NCBI GenBank assembly: GCA_036172665.1
Contig: JAYKNF010000013.1
Location: forward strand, 3,286,001-3,350,000
Reading direction: 5' to 3'
Length of the DNA: 64,000 bases
DNA from: Prosopocoilus inquinatus
Taxonomy: Eukaryota > Arthropoda > Insecta > Coleoptera > Lucanidae
A program made the position numbers and the translations under genes. Shown here piece after piece: positions 1 to 12,365 of the stretch. Below the pieces are notes generated by a model. The model was given only the letters and a program-made list of their open reading frames with translations. It searched no databases and was not told the DNA's origin. Positions within the stretch are counted from its first letter, which is position 1, and every line of letters begins with the position of its first letter.

Positions 1-2
1 TT

Positions 3-151
3 CGGACGCAGCAGCAGCTGGAAATAGTTTTAAACGAAACAACACATATTAGCGTTGTTCCTGTGATGTATCTAATCGATCCTTACTCATCTATCATGTT
101 ATTTGACGTTTGGACGGACTCCAGTAACTCTGATGTGAGAAACAAAGTTCT
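3..151. repeat. Reference monomer, first complete copy
   Basis: This is the first complete 149-bp monomer, in the phase used throughout this annotation. Landmarks in order: the anchor and CAG-rich stretch (monomer positions 1-20), an A/T-rich part 'aatagttttaaacg' (21-34), an inverted repeat AACAAC/GTTGTT with a 10-nt loop (window 38-59), an ATCGAT site near monomer position 74, the variable middle (81-110) that defines most monomer types, and the variable end (126-149). The phase is arbitrary. Variants at the end of one monomer are linked to variants at the start of the next: for example 'gaaattttcgg' is nearly always followed by 'gcagcagcagctgg'. The true recombination unit therefore need not start here. 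The length is close to the 147 bp wrapped by a nucleosome core. Confidence 0.95.
38..59. other. Inverted repeat AACAAC/GTTGTT in the monomer (example)
   Basis: Six bases AACAAC (38-43) pair with GTTGTT (54-59) across a 10-nt loop. Most monomers keep both arms; those reading 'agcgatg' or 'agcggtg' weaken the right arm by one base. The structure is imperfect and short, and a role is not shown. Confidence 0.7.
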
Positions 152-896
152 CGGACGCAGCAGAAGCTGGAAATAGTTTTGAACGAAACAACACGTATTA
201 GCGTTGTTCCTGTGATGTATCTAATCGATCCTTACTCATCTATCATGTTATTTGACGTTTGGATGGACACCAGTAACTCTGATGTGAGATACGAAGTTCT
301 CGGACGCAGCAGAAGCTGGAAATAGTTTTAAACGAAACAACACGCATTAGCGATGTTCCTGTGATGTATCTAATCGATCCTTACTCATCTATCATGTTAT
401 TTTACGTTTGGATGGACTCCAGTAACTCTGATGTGAGATACGACGTTTTCTGACGCAGCAGAAGCTGGAAATAGTTTTAAACGAAACAACACGCATTAGC
501 GATGTTCCTGTGATGTATCTAATCGATCCTTACTCATCTATCATGTTATTTTACGTTTGGATGGACTCCAGTAACTCTGATGTGAGATACAAAGTTTTTG
601 GACGCAGCAGAAGCTGGAAATAGTTTTGAACGAAACAACACGTATTAGCGTTGTTCCCGTGATGTATCTAATCGATCCTTACTTAGCTACTATGTTATTT
701 GGCGTTTCGATGGACTCCAGTAACTTTGATGTGAGATACGACGTTTTCGGACGCAGCAGAAGCTGGAAATAGTTTTAAACGAAACAACACGCATTAGCGA
801 TGTTCCTGTGATGTATCTAATCGATCCTTACTCATCTATCATGTTATTTTACGTTTGGATGGACTCCAGTAACTCTGATGTGAGATACGACGTTTT

Positions 897-3800
897 CGGA
901 CGCAGCAGAAGCTGGAAATAGTTTTAAACGAAACAACACGCATTAGCGATGTTCCTGTGATGTATCTAATCGATCCTTACTCATCTATCATGTTATTTTA
1001 CGTTTGGGTGGACTCCAGTAACTCTGATGTGAGATACAAAGTTTTTGGACGCAGCAGAAGCTGGAAATAGTTTTGAACGAAACAACACGTATTAGCGTTG
1101 TTCCTGTGATGTATCTAATCGATCCTTACTTAGCTACTATGTTATTTGACGTTTCGATGGACTCCAGTAACTCTAATGTGAGATACGAAATTTTCGGACG
1201 CAGCAGCAGCTGGAAATAGTTTTAAACGAAACAACACATATAAGCGTTGTTCCTGTGATGTATCTAATCGATCCTTACTCATCTATCATGTTATTTGACG
1301 TTTGGACGGACTCCAGTAACTCTGATGTGAGATACAAAGTTCTCGGACGCAGCAGAAGCTGGAAATAGTTTTGAACGAAGCAACACGTATTAGCGTTGTT
1401 CCTGTGATGTATCTAAACGATCCTTACTTATCTAACATATTATATGACGTTTGGATGGACTCCAGTAAGTCTGATGTGAGATACAAAGTTTTTGGACGCA
1501 GCAGCAGCTGGAAATAGTTTTAAACGAAACAACACGTATTAGCGTTGTTCCTGTGCTGTATCTAATCGATCCTTACTTATCTATCATGTTATTTGACGTT
1601 TCGATGGACTCCAGTAACTCTGATGTGAGATACGACGTTTTCGGACGCAGCAGAAGCTGGAAATAGTTTTAAACGAAACAACACATATTAGCGTTGTTCC
1701 TGTGATGTATCTAATCGATCCTTACTCATCTATCATGTTATTTGACGTTTGGACGGACTCCAGTAACTCTGATGTGAGATACAAAGTTCTCGGACACAGC
1801 AGAAGCTGGAAATAGTTTTGAACGAAACAACACGTATTAGCGTTGTTCCTGTGATGTATCTAAACGATCCTTACTTATCTAACATGTTATTTGACGTTTG
1901 GATGGACTCCAGTAACTCTAATGTGAGATACGAAATTTTCGGACGCAGCAGCAGCTGGAAATAGTTTTAAACGAAACAACACGCATTAGCGTTGTTCCTG
2001 TGATGTATCTAATCGATCCTTACTCATCTATCAAGTTATTTGACGTTTGGATGGACTCCAGTAACTCTGATGTGAGATACAATGTTTACGGACGCAGCAG
2101 AAGCTGGAAATAGTTTTGAACGAAACAACACGTATTAGCGTTGTTCCTGTGATGTATCTAATCGATCCTTACTTATCTACTATGTTATTTGACGTTTCGA
2201 TGGACTCCAGTAACTATGACGTGAGATACGAAATTTCCGGACGCAGCAGAAGCTGGAAATAGTTTTAAACGAAACAACACGCATTAGCGTTGTTCCTGTG
2301 ATGTATCTAATCGATCCTTACTCATCTCTCATGTTATTTGGCGTTTCGATGGACTCCAGTAACTTTGATGTGAGATACAAAGTTCTCGGACACAGCAGAA
2401 GCTGGAAATAGGTTTGAACGAAACAACACGTATTAGCGTTGTTCCTGTGATGTATCTAAACGATCCTTACTTATCTAACATATTATATGACGTTTGGATG
2501 GACTCCAGTAAGTCTGATGTGAGATACAAAGTTTTTGGACGCAGCAGCTGCTGGTAATAGTTTTAAAGAAACAACACGTATTAGCGTTGTTCCTGTGCTG
2601 TATCTAATCGATCCTTACTTATCTATCATGTTATTTGACGTTTCGATGGACTCCAGTAACTCTGATGTGAGATACGACGTTTTCGGACGCAGCAGAAGCT
2701 GGAAATAGTTTTAAACGAAACAACACGTATTAGCGTTGTTCCTGTGATGTATCTAATCGATCCTTACTTATCTACTATGTTATTTGACGTTTCGATGGAC
2801 TCCAGTAACTATGACGTGAGATACGAAATTTCCGGACGCAGCAGAAGCTGGAAATAGTTTTAAACGAAACAACACGCATTAGCGTTGTTCCTGTGATGTA
2901 TCTAATCGATCCTTACTCATCTCTCATGTTATTTGGCGTTTCGATGGACTCCAGTAACTTTGATGTGAGATACGACGTTTTCGGACGCAGCAGAAGCTGG
3001 AAATAGTTTTAAACGAAACAACACGTATTAGCGTTGTTCCTGTGATGTATCTAATCGATCCTTTCTCATCTATTATGTTATTTGACGTTTGGATGGACAC
3101 CAGTAACTCTGATGTGAGATACGAAGTTCTCGGATGCAGCTGAAGCTAGAAATAGTTTTAAAGGAAACAACACGCATTAGCGTTGTTCCTGTGCTGTATC
3201 TAATCAATCCTTACTCATCTATCATGTTATTTGGCGTTTCGATGGACTCCAGTAACTTTGATGTGATATACAAAGTTTTTGGACGCAGCAGAAACTGGAG
3301 GTAGTTTTGAACGAAACAACACGTATTAGCGTTGTTCCTGTGATGTATCTAATCGATCCTTACTTAGCTACTATGTTATTTGACGTTTGGATGGACTCCA
3401 GTAAGTCTGATGTGAGATACAAAGTTTTTGGACGCAGCAGGAGCTGGAAATAGTTTTAAACGAAACAACACGTATTAGCGTTGTTCCTGTGCTGTATCTA
3501 ATCGATCCTTACTTATCTATCATGTTATTTGACGTTTCGATGGACTCCAGTAACTCTGATGTGAGATACGACGTTTTCGGACGCAGCAGAAGCTGGAAAT
3601 AGTTTTAAACGAAACAACACGTATTAGCGTTGTTCCTGTGATGTATCTAATCGATCCTTTCTCATCTATTATGTTATTTGACGTTTGGATGGACACCAGT
3701 AACTCTGATGTGAGATACGAAGTTCTCGGACGCAGCAGAAGCTGGAAATAGTTTTAAACGAAACAACACGCATTAGCGTTGTTCCTGTGATGTATCTAAT

Positions 3801-4322
3801 CGATCCTTATTCATCTATCATGTTATTTGGCGTGTCGATGGACTCCAGTAACTTTGATGTGAGATACGACGTTTTCGGACGCAGCAGAAGCTGGAAATAA
3901 TTTTAAACGAAACAACACGCATTAGCGATGTTCCTGTGATGTATCTAATCGATCCTTACTCATCTATCATGTTATTTTACGTTTGGATGGACTCCAGTAA
4001 CTCTGATGTGAGGTACGACGTTTTCGGACGCAGCAGAAGCTGGAAATAGTTTTGAACGAAACAACACGTATTAGCGTTGTTCCTGTGATGTATCTAATCG
4101 ATCCTTACTTAGCTACTATGTTATTTGACGTTTGGATGGACACCAGTAACTCTGATGTGAGATACGAAGTTCTCGGACGCAGCAGAAGCTGGAAATAGTT
4201 TTAAACGAAACAACACGCATTAGCGTTGTTCCTGTGATGTATCTAATCGATCCTTACTCATCTATCATGTTATTTGGCGTGTCGATGGACTCCAGTAACT
4301 TTGATGTGAGATACGACGTTTT
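897..4322. repeat. 29-monomer superunit, copy 1 (last 23 monomers)
   Basis: This stretch holds the last 23 of the 29 monomer types of the superunit, in the same order as the complete copy at 23837. They run from the type marked 'gtttgggtgg' (897) through 'catataagcg' (1195), 'atattatatg' (1344), 'tcaagttatttg' (1940), 'aactatgacg' (2089), the 148-bp type (2536), 'gcagctgaagctag' (3131) and 'aactggaggtag' (3280), to a C/D hybrid (4025) and an A monomer (4174). It lacks the leading E-B-F-C-D-A monomers of the other copies and is preceded instead by the eight-monomer block. Confidence 0.88.
2536..2683. repeat. 148-bp monomer with a 1-bp deletion (type N)
   Basis: This monomer starts 'gcagcagctgctggtaatag' and reads 'ttttaaagaaac' where others have 'ttttaaacgaaac', a loss of one C. 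The same variant, in the same position relative to its neighbours, occurs at 14899, 20113, 26370, 30688, 42994 and 44185. It is a clean marker for superunit ancestry and accounts for seven of the length changes in the window. The copy at 44185 also carries a private 'tagttctaaag'. Confidence 0.95.
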
Positions 4323-7299
4323 CGGACGCAGCAGAAGCTGGAAATAGTTTTAAACGAAACAACACGCATTAGCGATGTTCCTGTGATGTATCTAATCGAT
4401 CCTTACTCATCTATCATGTTATTTTACGTTTGGATGGACTCCAGTAACTCTGATGTGAGGTACGACGTTTTCGGACGCAGCAGAAGCTGGAAATAGTTTT
4501 GAACGAAACAACACGTATTAGCGTTGTTCCTGTGATGTATCTAATCGATCCTTACTTAGCTACTATGTTATTTGACGTTTCGATGGACTCCAGTAACTCT
4601 AATGAGAGATACGAAATTTTCGGACGCAGCAGCAGCTGGAAATAGTTTTAAACGAAACAACACATATTAGCGTTGTTCCTGTGATGTATCTAATCGATCC
4701 TTTCTCATCTATTATGTTATTTGACGTTTGGATGGACACCAGTAACTCTGATGTGAGATACGAAGTTCTCGGACGCAGCAGAAGCTGGAAATAGTTTTAA
4801 ACGAAACAACACGCATTAGCGTTGTTCCTGTGATGTATCTAATCGATCCTTACTCATCTATCATGTTATTTGGCGTGTCGATGGACTCCAGTAACTTTGA
4901 TGTGAGATACGACGTTTTCGGACGCAGCAGAAGCTGGAAATAGTTTTAAACGAAACAATACGCATTAGCGATGTTCCTGTGATGTATCTAATCGATCCTT
5001 ACTCATCTATCATGTTATTTTACGTTTGGATGGACTCCAGTAACTCTGATGTGAGGTACGACGTTTTCGGACGCAGCAGAAGCTGGAAATAGTTTTGAAC
5101 GAAACAACACGTATTAGCGTTGTTCCTGTGATGTATCTAATCGATCCTTACTTAGCTACTATGTTATTTGACGTTTCGATGGACTCCAGTAACTCTAATG
5201 AGAGATACGAAATTTTCGGACGCAGCAGCAGCTGGAAATAGTTTTAAACGAAACACATATTAGCGTTGTTCCTGTGATGTATCTAATCGATCCTTTCTCA
5301 TCTATTATGTTATTTGACGTTTGGATGGACACCAGTAACTCTGATGTGAGATACGAAGTTCTCGGACGCAGCAGAAGCTGGAAATAGTTTTAAACGAAAC
5401 AACACGCATTAGCGTTGTTCCTGTGATGTATCTAATCGATCCTTACTCATCTATCATGTTATTTGGCGTGTCGATGGACTCCAGTAACTTTGATGTGAGA
5501 TACGACGTTTTCGGACGCAGCAGAAGCTGGAAATAGTTTTAAACGAAACAACACGCATTAGCGATGTTCCTGTGATGTATCTAATCGATCCTTACTCATC
5601 TATCATGTTATTTTACGTTTGGATGGACTCCAGTAACTCTGATGTGAGGTACGACGTTTTCGGACGCAGCAGAAGCTGGAAATAGTTTTGAACGAAACAA
5701 CACGTATTAGCGTTGTTCCTGTGATGTATCTAATCGATCCTTACTTAGCTACTATGTTATTTGACGTTTCGATGGACTCCAGTAACTCTAATGAGAGATA
5801 CGAAATTTTCGGACGCAGCAGCAGCTGGAAATAGTTTTAAACGAAACAACACATATTAGCGTTGTTCCTGTGATGTATCTAATCGATCCTTTCTCATCTA
5901 TTATGTTATTTGACGTTTGGATGGACACCAGTAACTCTGATGTGAGATACGAAGTTCTCGGACGCAGCAGAAGCTGGAAATAGTTTTAAACGAAACAACA
6001 CGCATTAGCGTTGTTCCTGTGATGTATCTAATCGATCCTTACTCATCTATCATGTTATTTGGCGTGTCGATGGACTCCAGTAACTTTGATGTGAGATACG
6101 ACGTTTTCGGACGCAGCAGAAGCTGGAAATAGTTTTAAACGAAACAACACGCATTAGCGATGTTCCTGTGATGTATCTAATCGATCCTTACTCATCTATC
6201 ATGTTATTTTACGTTTGGATGGACTCCAGTAACTCTGATGTGAGGTACGACGTTTTCGGACGCAGCAGAAGCTGGAAATAGTTTTGAACGAAACAACACG
6301 TATTAGCGTTGTTCCTGTGATGTATCTAATCGATCCTTACTTAGCTACTATGTTATTTGACGTTTCGATGGACTCCAGTAACTCTAATGAGAGATACGAA
6401 ATTTTCGGACGCAGCAGCAGCTGGAAATAGTTTTAAACGAAACAACACATATTAGCGTTGTTCCTGTGATGTATCTAATCGATCCTTTCTCATCTATTAT
6501 GTTATTTGACGTTTGGATGGACACCAGTAACTCTGATGTGAGATACGAAGTTCTCGGACGCAGCAGAAGCTGGAAATAGTTTTAAACGAAACAACACGCA
6601 TTAGCGTTGTTCCTGTGATGTATCTAATCGATCCTTACTCATCTATCATGTTATTTGGCGTGTCGATGGACTCCAGTAACTTTGATGTGAGATACGACGT
6701 TTTCGGACGCAGCAGAAGCTGGAAATAGTTTTAAACGAAACAACACTCATTAGCGATGTTCCTGTGATGTATCTAATCGATCCTTACTCATCTATCATGT
6801 TATTTTACGTTTGGATGGACTCCAGTAACTCTGATGTGAGGTACGACGTTTTCGGACGCAGCAGAAGCTGGAAATAGTTTTGAACGAAACAACACGTATT
6901 AGCGTTGTTCCTGTGATGTATCTAATCGATCCTTACTTAGCTACTATGTTATTTGACGTTTCGATGGACTCCAGTAACTCTAATGAGAGATACGAAATTT
7001 TCGGACGCAGCAGCAGCTGGAAATAGTTTTAAACGAAACAACACATATTAGCGTTGTTCCTGTGATGTATCTAATCGATCCTTTCTCATCTATTATGTTA
7101 TTTGACGTTTGGATGGACACCAGTAACTCTGATGTGAGATACGAAGTTCTCGGACGCAGCAGAAGCTGGAAATAGTTTTAAACGAAACAACACGCATTAG
7201 CGTTGTTCCTGTGATGTATCTAATCGATCCTTACTCATCTATCATGTTATTTGGCGTGTCGATGGACTCCAGTAACTTTGATGTGAGATACGACGTTTT
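4174..7299. repeat. 596-bp four-monomer higher-order repeat A-B-C-D, about 5.25 units
   Basis: Twenty-one consecutive monomers follow the strict order A, B, C, D, ending on A. Type A has 'ggcgtgtcg' and 'aactttgatg'. Type B has 'agcgatg', 'ttttacgtttgg' and 'gtgaggtac'. Type C has 'ttagctactatg' and 'aatgagag'. Type D has 'acatattag', 'ctttctcatctatt' and 'gacacc'. C-to-D boundaries fall at 4621, 5217, 5810, 6406 and 7002, i.e. 596 bp apart except one step of 593. Units are almost identical to each other, with isolated changes such as 'caatacgc' near 4957 and 'cactcatt' near 6745. This suggests recent amplification by unequal exchange in 4-monomer steps. Confidence 0.95.
5217..5362. repeat. 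146-bp monomer with a 3-bp deletion
   Basis: This D monomer reads 'aacgaaacacatatt' where others have 'aacgaaacaacacatatt', losing one AAC. It is the only monomer with this change, so it marks a single event in one unit of the 596-bp array. Confidence 0.93.
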
Positions 7300-10200
7300 C
7301 GGACGCAGCAGAAGCTGGAAATAGTTTTAAACGAAACAACACGCATTAGCGATGTTCCTGTGATGTATCTAATCGATCCTTACTCATCTATCATGTTATT
7401 TGACGTTTGGACGGACTCCAGTAAGTCTGATGTGAGATACAAAGTTTTTGGACGCAGCAGAAGCTGGAAATAGTTTTAAACGAAACAACACGCATTAGCG
7501 ATGTTCCTGTGATGTATCTAATCGATCCTTACTCATCTATCATGTTATTTTACGTTTGGATGGACTCCAGTAACTCTGATGTGAGGTACGACGTTTTCGG
7601 ACGCAGCAGAAGCTGGAAATAGTTTTAAACGAAACAACACGCATTAGCGTTGTTCCTGTGATGTATCTAATCGATCCTTACTCATCTATCATGTTATTTT
7701 ACGTTTGGATGGACTCCAGTAACTCTGATGTGAGATACAAAGTTTTTGGACGCAGCAGAAGCTGGAAATAGTTTTGAACGAAACAACACGTATTAGCGTT
7801 GTTCCTGTGATGTATCTAATCGATCCTTACTTAGCTACTATGTTATTTGACGTTTCGATGGACTCCAGTAACTCTAATGAGAGATACGAAATTTTCGGAC
7901 GCAGCAGCAGCTGGAAATAGTTTTAAACGAAACAACACATATTAGCGGTGTTCCTGTGATGTATCTAATCGATCCTTTCTCATCTATTATGTTATTTGAC
8001 GTTTGGATGGACACCAGTAACTCGGATGTGAGATACGAAGTTCTCGGACGCAGCAGAAGCTGGAAATAGTTTTAAACGAAACAACACGCATTAGCGTTGT
8101 TCCTGTGATGTATCTAATCGATCCTTACTCATCTATCATGTTATTTTACGTTTGGATGGACTCCAGTAACTTTGATGTGAGATACGACGTTTTCGGACGC
8201 AGCAGAAGCTGGAAATAGTTTTAAACGAAACAACACGCATTAGCGATGTTCCTGTGATGTATCTAATCGATCCTTACTCATCTATCATGTTATTTGACGT
8301 TTGGACGGACTCCAGTAAGTCTGATGTGAGATACAAAGTTTTTGGACGCAGCAGAAGCTGGAAATAGTTTTAAACGAAACAACACGCATTAGCGATGTTC
8401 CTGTGATGTATCTAATCGATCCTTACTCATCTATCATGTTATTTTACGTTTGGATGGACTCCAGTAACTCTGATGTGAGATACAAAGTTTTTGGACGCAG
8501 CAGAAGCTGGAAATAGTTTTAAACGAAACAACACGCATTAGCGATGTTCCTGTGATGTATCTAATCGATCCTTACTCATCTATCATGTTATTTGACGTTT
8601 GGACGGACTCCAGTAACTCTGATGTGAGATACAAAGTTTTTGGACGCAGCAGAAGCTGGAAATAGTTTTAAACGAAACAACACGCATTAGCGTTGTTCCT
8701 GTGATGTATCTAATCGATCCTTACTCATCTATCATGTTATTTGGCGTGTCGATGGACTCCAGTAACTTTGATGTGAGATACGACGTTTTCGGACGCAGCA
8801 GAAGCTGGAAATAGTTTTAAACGAAACAACACGCATTAGCGATGTTCCTGTGATGTATCTAATCGATCCTTACTCATCTATCATGTTATTTTACGTTTGG
8901 ATGGACTCCAGTAACTCTGATGTGAGGTACGACGTTTTCGGACGCAGCAGAAGCTGGCAATAGTTTTGAACGAAACAACACGTATTAGCGTTGTTCCTGT
9001 GATGTATCTAATCGATCCTTACTTAGCTACTATGTTATTTGACGTTTCGATGGACTCCAGTAACTCTAATGAGAGATACGAAATTTTCGGACGCAGCAGC
9101 AGCTGGAAATAGTTTTAAACGAAACAACACATATTAGCGTTGTTCCTGTGATGTATCTAATCGATCCTTTCTCATCTATTATGTTATTTGACGTTTGGAT
9201 GGACACCAGTAACTCTGATGTGAGATACGAAGTTCTCGGACGCAGCAGAAGCTGGAAATAGTTTTAAACGAAACAACACGCATTAGCGTTGTTCCTGTGA
9301 TGTATCTAATCGATCCTTACTCATCTATCATGTTATTTGACGTTTGGACGGACTCCAGTAAGTCTGATGTGAGATACAAAGTTTTTGGACGCAGCAGAAG
9401 CTGGAAATAGTTTTAAACGAAACAACACGCATTAGCGATGTTCCTGTGATGTATCTAATCGATCCTTACTCATCTATCATGTTATTTTACGTTTGGATGG
9501 ACTCCAGTAACTCTGATGTGAGGTACGACGTTTTCGGACGCAGCAGAAGCTGGAAATAGTTTTAAACGAAACAACACGCATTAGCGTTGTTCCTGTGATG
9601 TATCTAATCGATCCTTACTCATCTATCATGTTATTTTACGTTTGGATGGACTCCAGTAACTCTGATGTGAGATACAAAGTTTTTGGACGCAGCAGAAGCT
9701 GGAAATAGTTTTGAACGAAACAACACGTATTAGCGTTGTTCCTGTGATGTATCTAATCGATCCTTACTTAGCTACTATGTTATTTGACGTTTCGATGGAC
9801 TCCAGTAACTCTAATGAGAGATACGAAATTTTCGGACGCAGCAGCAGCTGGAAATAGTTTTAAACGAAACAACACATATTAGCGGTGTTCCTGTGATGTA
9901 TCTAATCGATCCTTTCTCATCTATTATGTTATTTGACGTTTGGATGGACACCAGTAACTCTGATGTGAGATACGAAGTTCTCGGACGCAGCAGAAGCTGG
10001 AAATAGTTTTAAACGAAACAACACGCATTAGCGTTGTTCCTGTGATGTATCTAATCGATCCTTACTCATCTATCATGTTATTTGGCGTGTCGATGGACTC
10101 CAGTAACTTTGATGTGAGATACGACGTTTTCGGACGCAGCAGAAGCTGGAAATAGTTTTAAACGAAACAACACGCATTAGCGTTGTTCCTGTGATGTATC

Positions 10201-10875
10201 TAATCGATCCTTACTCATCTATCATGTTATTTGGCGTGTCGATGGACTCCAGTAACTTTGATGTGAGATACGAAGTTCTCGGACGCAGCAGAAGCTGGAA
10301 ATAGTTTTAAACGAAACAACACGCATTAGCGTTGTTCCTGTGATGTATCTAATCGATCCTTACTCATCTATCATGTTATTTGGCGTGTCGATGGACTCCA
10401 GTAACTTTGATGTGAGATACGACGTTTTCGGACGCAGCAGAAGCTGGAAATAGTTTTAAACGAAACAACACGCATTAGCGATGTTCCTGTGATGTATCTA
10501 ATCGATCCTTACTCATCTATCATGTTATTTTACGTTTGGATGGACTCCAGTAACTCTGATGTGAGGTACGACGTTTTCGGACGCAGCAGAAGCTGGAAAT
10601 AGTTTTAAACGAAACAACACGCATTAGCGTTGTTCCTGTGATGTATCTAATCGATCCTTACTCATCTATCATGTTATTTTACGTTTGGATGGACTCCAGT
10701 AACTCTGATGTGAGATACAAAGTTTTTGGACGCAGCAGAAGCTGGAAATAGTTTTGAACGAAACAACACGTATTAGCGTTGTTCCTGTGATGTATCTAAT
10801 CGATCCTTACTTAGCTACTATGTTATTTGACGTTTCGATGGACTCCAGTAACTCTAATGAGAGATACGAAATTTT
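7300..10875. repeat. Shuffled region of A-F monomers
   Basis: The same A, B, C and D types continue, but the strict order is broken by E and F monomers. The order is E B F C D, an A/F hybrid (8045-8193), E F E A B C D E B F C D A A A B F C. The D monomers at 7896 and 9833 carry 'ttagcggtg', the form found in the E-B-F-C-D-A lead of the superunit. The C monomer at 8939 starts 'ctggcaatag', a change shared only with one at 37481; the neighbouring E-F-E-A-B-C-D run (8194-9236) matches 36736-37778 at an offset of 28,542 bp. Three A monomers in a row (9982-10428) suggest slippage or unequal exchange by one monomer. Confidence 0.85.
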
Positions 10876-12365
10876 CGGACGCAGCAGCAGCTGGAAATAG
10901 TTTTAAACGAAACAACACATATTAGCGTTGTTCCTGTGATGTATCTAATCGATCCTTTCTCATCTATTATGTTATTTGACGTTTCGATGGACTCCAGTAA
11001 CTCTAATGTGAGATACGAAATTTTCGGACGCAGCAGCAGCTGGAAATAGTTTTAAACGAAACAACACATATTAGCGTTGTTCCTGTGATGTATCTAATCG
11101 ATCCTTACTCATCTCTCATGTTATTTGGCGTTTCGATGGACTCCAGTAACTTTAATGTGAGTTACGATGTTTTCGGACGCAGCTGAAGCTAGAAATAGTT
11201 TTAAAGGAAACAACACGCATTAGCGTTGTTGCTGTGATGTATCTAATCGATCCTTACTTATCTACTATGTTATTTGACGTTTCGATGGACTCCAGTAACT
11301 ATGATGTGAGATACGAAATTTCCGGACGCAGCAGAAGCTGGAAATAGTTTTAAACGAAACAACACGCATTAATGTTGTTCCTGTGATGTATCTAATCGAT
11401 CCTTACTCATCTCTCATGTTATTTGGCGTTTCGATGGACTCCAGTAACTTTAATGTGAGTTACGAAGTTCTCGGACGCAGCTGAAGCTAGAAATAGTTTT
11501 AAAGGAAACAACACGCATTAGCGTTGTTCCTGTGATGTATCTAATCGATCCTTACTCATCTATCATGTTATTTGGCGTTTCGATAGACTCCAGTAACTTT
11601 GATGTGAGATACGAAGTTCTCGGACGCAGCAGAAGCTGGAAATAGTTTTAAATGAAACAACACCTATTAGCGTTGTTCCTGTGATGTATCTAATCGATCC
11701 TTACTCATCTATCATGTTATTTGACGTTTCGATGGACTCCAGTTACTCTAACGTGAGATACGAAGTTCTCGGACGCAGCAGAAGCTGGAAATAGTTTTAA
11801 ACGAAACAACACGCATTAGCGTTGTTCCTGTGATGTATCTATTCGATCCATACTCATCTATCATGTTATTTGGCGTTTCGATGGACTCCAGTAACTCTGA
11901 TGTGAGATACAAAGTTTACGGGCGCAGCAGAAGCTGGAAATAGTTTTAAATGAAACAACACGTATTAGCGTTGTTCCTGTGCTGTATCTAATCGATCCTT
12001 ACTTATCTATCATGTTATTTGACGTTTCGATGGACTCCAGTAACTCTGATGTGAGATACGACGTTTTCGGACGCAGCAGAAGCTGGAAATAGTTTTAAAC
12101 GAAACAACACGCATTAGCGATGTTCCTGTGAAGTATCTAGTCGATCCTTACTCATCTATCATGTTATTTTACGTTTGGATGGACTCCAGTAACTCTGATG
12201 TGAGATACAAAGTTTTTGGACGCAGCAGAAGCTGGAAATAGTTTTGAACGAAACAACACGTATTAGCGTTGTTCCTGTGATGTATCTAATCGATCCTTAC
12301 TTAGCTACTATATTATTTGACGTTTCGATGGACTCCAGTAACTCTAATGTGAGATACGAAATTTT
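10876..12365. repeat. Diverged cassette region, copy 1
   Basis: Here the array switches to types bearing 'catctctcatg', 'aactttaatg', 'gagttacga' and 'gcagctgaagctag' with 'ttttaaagg'. The first monomer is a D/C hybrid. From about 10985 to the anchor at 12515 the order and private markers match 40421-41951 at an offset of 29,436 bp. Shared markers include 'ttgttgctgtg' near 11225, 'tattcgatccat' near 11839 and 'gtgaagtatctag' near 12128. A third, rearranged copy lies at about 57450-59233. Confidence 0.88.

Larger units (their letters stand above)
1..1195. repeat. Eight-monomer block, copy 1 of 3
   Basis: These eight monomers recur at 12364-13558 (offset 12,363 bp) and at 59082-60276 (offset 59,081 bp). 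Private markers carried by the block are 'gagaaacaaag' near 137, the altered anchor 'ttttctgacg' at about 446-455, and 'ttgttcccgtg' in the monomer at 599 ('ttgtttccgtg' in the third copy). The block leads directly into the 29-monomer superunit in the first two copies but not in the third. It appears to have been duplicated with its right-hand neighbour at least once. Confidence 0.9.

Noticed and set aside
5..20. CAG trinucleotide microsatellite
   Set aside because: Runs such as 'gcagcagcagc' have only three units, are fixed in length and are part of the monomer.
24..40. CENP-B box on the minus strand ('tttcgtttaaaactatt')
   Set aside because: TTCG, the central A and one C agree, but the three G positions of the box are absent. 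Six of nine matches in an A/T-rich stretch is weak.
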